Part shown: positions 60,231 through 64,000 of the stretch, piece by piece | Layout of the letters: every line of letters starts with the position of its first letter | Position numbering within the stretch: position 1 is the first letter of the stretch | Assembly: GCA_945897365.1 (NCBI GenBank) | Contig: CAMDFD010000015.1 | Coordinates: forward strand, 1-64,000 | From: Bordetella parapertussis | GTDB lineage: Bacteria; Pseudomonadota; Gammaproteobacteria; Burkholderiales; Burkholderiaceae_B | Direction of reading: 5' to 3' | Length of the DNA: 64,000 nt | Made by a program: the position numbers and the translations under genes | The notes under the pieces: generated by a model | What the model was told of the DNA's origin: nothing | What the model saw: only the letters and a program-made list of their open reading frames with translations | Database searches by the model: none

Positions 60231-61840
60231 GCGAACCAGTGCAATAAGCTTGAATCGATCTCAGAGTCCCAATGCTCAAAACATTGCGGAATCAGTCCTT
60301 GTGGCGTTGCCAACCCACGTTTGCGATCAAAAGCCACCAATGTCTGCATTTGAATGCATCCCGACTCTACACCCACGACTTCGGCGACATCATGAATCAT
60401 TCGCCTTCCATCCGGAAGACGCGCTTGCTGAACAATCAAATGAACCGCCGAACCGATTTGTTCACGTATGGCATTGAGGGGAAGTCCTGCATTCGCAGAC
60501 AAAATCATCGTTTCTAGTCTAGAAAGTGCATCCCGAGGGGTATTGGCATGTAACGTCGTCAAGGATCCTTCGTGACCGGTATTCATTGCAGCCAGCATAT
60601 CGATTGCCTCTGGCCCCCTAACCTCTCCCACGACAATGCGGTCGGGACGCATTCGGAGTGCGTTTCTGACCAGTGCACGCAAGCTAATCGCGCCTCGTCC
60701 CTCTGCGTTTTCTGGACGTGCCTCGAGCGCCATGACATGCGGATGATGAATCTGTAGCTCAGCTGAATCCTCGATCGTGACAATGCGTTGATCTGACGGA
60801 ACGCAACTCGCTAAAACATTCAGCAAGGTCGTCTTGCCCGAACCCGTTCCTCCCGAGACAAGAATATTCATCTTTTGACGGACACATAGACTTAAAAACT
60901 GAGCCAGTTCGACGCTGAGGGTCTTGTTGTGAACTAAGCCCTCTAAATCAATTCCCTTATTGGTAAATTTACGGATTGTCATGCTCGCCCCTCTCAGTGC
61001 CACAGGAGGAATGACGGCATTGATCCTTGAACCATCATGTAAGCGGGCATCCACCATCGGGGCTGCATCATCCAGCCTTCGACCGAGAGGGAAAACAATA
61101 CGTTCAATGACACCTCGCACGGCTTGTTCACCACTAAACTGCGCGTGACATGGCTCGATCCGTCCGCAACGTTCGATAAAAATTTCATCAAAACGGTTCA
61201 CCATAATTTCTGTAATGAGCGGATCTGCAAGCATCGGCTCAAGCACACCCAAGCCGATCGCTTCATCCACCACAAGATCGATTAGTTCAAGCCTTTGCGC
61301 ATCCACAAGAGGATTTAAGTGATCGTCGAGAAGTAAAGAGACGCATTGAGTGGCTTGCTCCCTGAGTGCCTGTTCAGATAAAGCAGCGATGTCGTTGCGT
61401 CTCAAGTCAAACGCTTTAAGCAATCCAGTATGTAAGTCGCGTCTAATATCGCGGAAATCTTTGCTCGATATCTGTGAAGGTTGCGCAAGCACTGTGGCCT
61501 CTGGTGCGCATACTTCTGAGTCAATGTCACGACATGAACGATTCGTTGTGCGCGCAGCAGGAAATAGACGGATCAGACAAGGACCCACAACAAATTCGTC
61601 GCTTTCCATCAGTGGACTATGGAGGGAAAATTTTCGTCCATTTACTCGCGTTCCATACAAAGAACCGAGATCTTCGACCTGGTATCCGTCGATACTCTTT
61701 GTGACACGCAAATGGCGGCGCGCCACACGCCAGTGGGGAATACGCGCTTCGCATTCTATGCCACGCCCCAAGATGAACGGAACTGCATGTTGCATTCTTT
61801 CGCGACGCCCATCTTCATAAATAATCAGTAAGTCCATCAT
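60221..61840 (-). CDS. tadA: Tad pilus ATPase TadA/CpaF with N-terminal FHA domain
   Basis: Assembly ATPase of the Tad (Flp) pilus. The 539-residue protein begins with a FHA domain (HAVPFILGRGIECEARIPHW, RVARRHLRVTK, DLGSLYGTRVNGRKF), which binds phosphothreonine peptides. A CpaF-type secretion ATPase follows: MVDARLHDGSRINAVIPP, Walker A ILVSGGTGSGKTTLLNVLAS, and the Walker-B-like RIVVGEVRGPEAIDML. It starts at an ATGATG overlapping the rcpA stop. No tadZ/cpaE gene lies between rcpA and tadA. Confidence 0.92.
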   Translation of the reverse strand: MMDLLIIYEDGRRERMQHAVPFILGRGIECEARIPHWRVARRHLRVTKSIDGYQVEDLGSLYGTRVNGRKFSLHSPLMESDEFVVGPCLIRLFPAARTTNRSCRDIDSEVCAPEATVLAQPSQISSKDFRDIRRDLHTGLLKAFDLRRNDIAALSEQALREQATQCVSLLLDDHLNPLVDAQRLELIDLVVDEAIGLGVLEPMLADPLITEIMVNRFDEIFIERCGRIEPCHAQFSGEQAVRGVIERIVFPLGRRLDDAAPMVDARLHDGSRINAVIPPVALRGASMTIRKFTNKGIDLEGLVHNKTLSVELAQFLSLCVRQKMNILVSGGTGSGKTTLLNVLASCVPSDQRIVTIEDSAELQIHHPHVMALEARPENAEGRGAISLRALVRNALRMRPDRIVVGEVRGPEAIDMLAAMNTGHEGSLTTLHANTPRDALSRLETMILSANAGLPLNAIREQIGSAVHLIVQQARLPDGRRMIHDVAEVVGVESGCIQMQTLVAFDRKRGLATPQGLIPQCFEHWDSEIDSSLLHWFACA

Positions 61841-63120
61841 TCAGATTTGCTCCATTGATCAAGCACAGGCTCGTTGGCGTCCCACTGTGAAAATGAGGAC
61901 TGTTTCTGATGCCAACTCGGTTGCTCTTGCGTGGCCAACACCGGAGTATTGAGTCTCGGTAAAGAGCCAAATTCTTGCTCTACTATCATCGCGGCATTAT
62001 CAACACGCTGTGTCATACCTGGATGTTCCGCATTGACAACTACTGGTGTCACAAATATGGCCAACTCAGTCTCTCGATAATGATCCCGATTGACGCCAAA
62101 CAAACCTCCCACGACAGGTATTTCTGAGAGACCGGGCACACCCTCTCTATCACGCGTTCGTTCGCGAGACAGAAATCCACCCAATACCAGTGTCTGACCT
62201 GAACGCACATTGAACTCAGTTGAGGCGCGTCGAACCTTGAGCGCGGGACCAGAGGAGGACGCTAGCGTCTGATCGACTGAACTGACTTCGATGTCAATTT
62301 TTGAGCGGACGGCAAGATTGCGATCAACTTGAGGTGTAATGTTGAGGGATACACCGTATTTTTTAAAAGAGGTCGACGTCCTGCCATCCTTGTTCGTCGT
62401 TGTATAGGGAACCTCCCCGCCTGCTTCAAAACTTGCTGTCGCCCCGCTGCGCGCAAGCAGTTGGGGTTGGGCAAGAATGGTGGCCTCACCCGTCTGCGCG
62501 AGCGCGCTCAAACGCGCTGACAATAACCCCCTCATTCCAGGCAGTCCTCCTGCTCCGCTTAAAGATAGGGGCAAAGTACTATCCCAACGCACCCCCATTT
62601 CCTGCAGTCGCGCAGAGGGAATTTCGATCACCTGGACATCCAGAAGAACCATTTTGTCCCAACCAACCTGACTCGTGAAGTCGAGTAGTTCGGGATAGCG
62701 CTGCGCTAGCCTTGAAATTTTTGCTTGATCGGAGTCAGACAAATTTTCACCTTCGATGATTAATTTATCGCCAACAACTGAACTTCTGGCCATCGGGATC
62801 GTTTTGAGCAAGCTTTTGATGTCTTCCTGAACACGAGAAAAGCCTTCGGGTGCAACACGAATCTGATATGACGCTCTTTTTCCTGTCGTGCGCCAAATAT
62901 CCAGCGTGGTGGAGCCAGATTTTTTACCAAACACAACAATTTCATTTTGATTAATCACTGTTGCCTGAACCACTTCGCCATTGCCAATCGCCAAGCGTTC
63001 TACCTTCGCAAGTTTTAATACGGTCGATGAGCCGACTTCGAGCTTAAGACTTTCCTGTCCCATCACGTTAAACGGTAACAACAACACGATTGAGGCTAAA
63101 CATCCGACGACAGAACTCAT
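61837..63120 (-). CDS. rcpA: Tad pilus secretin RcpA/CpaC
   Basis: Outer-membrane pore for the Flp pilus. The 427-residue protein has a signal (LASIVLLLPFNVMG), an N-terminal pilus/BON-type region (EVGSSTVLKLAKVERLAIG, VQEDIKSLLKTIPMARSSVV) and the secretin domain (GEATILAQPQLLARSGATAS, SFKKYGVSLNITPQVDRNL, RSGQTLVLGGFLSRERTRDR). It is coupled to rcpC upstream by a 4-base overlap and to tadA downstream. Confidence 0.92.
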   Translation of the reverse strand: MSSVVGCLASIVLLLPFNVMGQESLKLEVGSSTVLKLAKVERLAIGNGEVVQATVINQNEIVVFGKKSGSTTLDIWRTTGKRASYQIRVAPEGFSRVQEDIKSLLKTIPMARSSVVGDKLIIEGENLSDSDQAKISRLAQRYPELLDFTSQVGWDKMVLLDVQVIEIPSARLQEMGVRWDSTLPLSLSGAGGLPGMRGLLSARLSALAQTGEATILAQPQLLARSGATASFEAGGEVPYTTTNKDGRTSTSFKKYGVSLNITPQVDRNLAVRSKIDIEVSSVDQTLASSSGPALKVRRASTEFNVRSGQTLVLGGFLSRERTRDREGVPGLSEIPVVGGLFGVNRDHYRETELAIFVTPVVVNAEHPGMTQRVDNAAMIVEQEFGSLPRLNTPVLATQEQPSWHQKQSSFSQWDANEPVLDQWSKSE

Positions 63121-63977
63121 CGTGTCCCCACCGTTCGCGGCAAAGTGCTTGACGCGTCAGGATCTTCTTCATGCGAAGATGCAGAAGATAATCGGTCTCC
63201 ATACAGGATTGGCACAACACGCTCAACAGGCTTGCTCGGCAGACCAAGCAAGGCGGCCAAATCCCCCGCGCTTGATCGAAGACTCAGGGTTTGTTCTGCA
63301 TTGCCCGGTGAGCTCAAGACCGCACTGATTGAACCGGCCTCTCGTGCCGCGACGAGTTTGACTGCCTCTGCATGAGATACCGCTAAAGTGATATGGGCTT
63401 CTGACGAAGATGAGGTGCTATCGGTACGGGGATACGCCATCGATAAATGACCAACACCAAGGACCCGGACGGATTGCAATAGCCCTAGCGTTAGACGCTT
63501 ACCCTGATGATCTAAAGAAACAAATAAATCAACCCGATCGCCTCCCCGGATCAGACCTGAGGCCGCGCTACTGGGATCCACCGTAATAGAGACCGCTTTA
63601 AATTCTGGTTCTAATAAGGTCGATACGCCGGGCGGATCCAAATCCTGCAAATGGATATGCAGCAAGGGTTGCCCAGCACGCACATCAGACACGAGTTTTT
63701 TTCCAATCAAGGTGTCAGCTTGCTCTTGGAAAATAGCGTCATCGGGCGCCCATTTGACGGGAAACATCTCAGCGACCACATCAGACGCCTCAATCGTCGT
63801 CTCACGCGTCAAATCTCTCGCAGCCACCCACAAAGTCAGCTGCTCTAGTCTGGCGCGAGACTCAATCTCCTGCGTTTTATCATTTAAATGTTGTTCAATT
63901 GCCCAGGCTGAAACACCACCCAAGACAATTGACAACACCATCAACCCCCACTTCGCTTTAGTTTGCGATAGGTTCAA
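63117..63977 (-). CDS. rcpC: Tad pilus assembly protein RcpC/CpaB
   Basis: A 286-residue periplasmic protein: N-terminal TM/signal (WGLMVLSIVLGGVSAWAIE), then a SAF-like domain (LWVAARDLTRETTIEASDVV, ADTLIGKKLVSDVRAGQPLL), then VSITVDPSSAASGLIRGGDR, the family's main motif. The start is a TTG with GGGAG eight bases upstream. The next genes of the locus (prepilin, peptidase, other tad genes) would lie beyond 64000. Confidence 0.9.
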   Translation of the reverse strand: MNLSQTKAKWGLMVLSIVLGGVSAWAIEQHLNDKTQEIESRARLEQLTLWVAARDLTRETTIEASDVVAEMFPVKWAPDDAIFQEQADTLIGKKLVSDVRAGQPLLHIHLQDLDPPGVSTLLEPEFKAVSITVDPSSAASGLIRGGDRVDLFVSLDHQGKRLTLGLLQSVRVLGVGHLSMAYPRTDSTSSSSEAHITLAVSHAEAVKLVAAREAGSISAVLSSPGNAEQTLSLRSSAGDLAALLGLPSKPVERVVPILYGDRLSSASSHEEDPDASSTLPRTVGTR

Positions 63978-64000
63978 CGTGGATCTCCCTCTGACGTTTG

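Overview
The window looks like chromosomal DNA of a betaproteobacterium in the Burkholderiales, most probably Alcaligenaceae-like. This is inferred from gene content and order, not from a search. The supporting blocks are trpF-truA-fimV-asd-leuB-leuD-leuC, ubiK/glnK-amtB, an EIIA-HPr-EI phosphorelay next to gshB, thrB with a BPSS1780-type membrane protein, and a Tad pilus locus. Base composition is moderate, with a few markedly AT-rich pockets. Almost all of the window is housekeeping DNA. I see no prophage, insertion sequence, CRISPR array, toxin-antitoxin pair or rRNA operon.

Layout. 1-3.8 kb: start of a divergent ygfZ, then the overlapping run mltG-tmk-holB-tatD. 3.8-8.6 kb: an ankyrin protein behind an AT-rich spacer, a DUF3298-type lipoprotein, glutathione peroxidase, photolyase, an exported peroxiredoxin, a small exported protein and a 58-codon leftover of an enoyl-CoA hydratase gene. 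8.7-11.6 kb: ketopantoate-reductase-like, HpaI-type aldolase and tartrate/malate dehydrogenase-like genes. 11.8-16.7 kb: a glycine-zipper protein, then a five-gene minus-strand envelope operon (COG3014-like lipoprotein, YcfL, LpoB, CsgG-domain protein, LPP20-like protein). 16.9-22.4 kb: puuE, a small Ala/Lys-rich-tailed protein, an Sfp-type phosphopantetheinyl transferase, threonine aldolase, a possible Rap1a-like small exported protein, a tRNA-Pro scar and an exported D-aminoacylase-like amidohydrolase. 22.6-27.6 kb: tRNA-Pro(GGG), merR, ihfA, pheT, pheS, rplT, rpmI. 27.8-36.5 kb: comM, a lipoprotein/exported-protein pair, ubiK, glnK-amtB behind a clear NtrC/sigma-54 control region, then ptsI, ptsH, EIIA and gshB. 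36.5-39 kb: infC and thrS.

39-42.4 kb: an M15 peptidase, a PcaB/PurB-type lyase, a barrel-fold exported protein and tRNA-Val(GAC). 42.4-51.3 kb: trpF, truA, fimV with collagen-like GST repeats, asd, leuB, leuD, leuC, aroC. 51.4-58.2 kb: selO-DUF2069, a YihY/BrkB membrane protein with a CBS protein, dusA, thrB and a BPSS1780-type protein. 58.1-64 kb: the 3' part of a Tad pilus operon on the minus strand (rcpC/cpaB, rcpA/cpaC, FHA-cpaF, tadB, tadC, DUF192); the pilin and remaining tad genes would lie beyond 64000.

Most interesting points: (1) the five-gene envelope operon, which combines PBP-activator-type, CsgG-type and LPP20-type proteins and is the best candidate for an under-described system; (2) the usual thrS-infC-rpmI-rplT-pheST-ihfA cluster is split by about 9 kb of other genes, and rpmI has its own candidate promoter and a repeat-rich leader; (3) three genes (infC and two lipoprotein genes) appear to start at ATC/ATT codons with ideally placed Shine-Dalgarno sequences; (4) a tRNA-Pro fragment and the intact tRNA-Pro bracket one gene like an integration scar; (5) a dispersed repeat of about 45 bp with a conserved stem lies near 16.8 and 30.8 kb.
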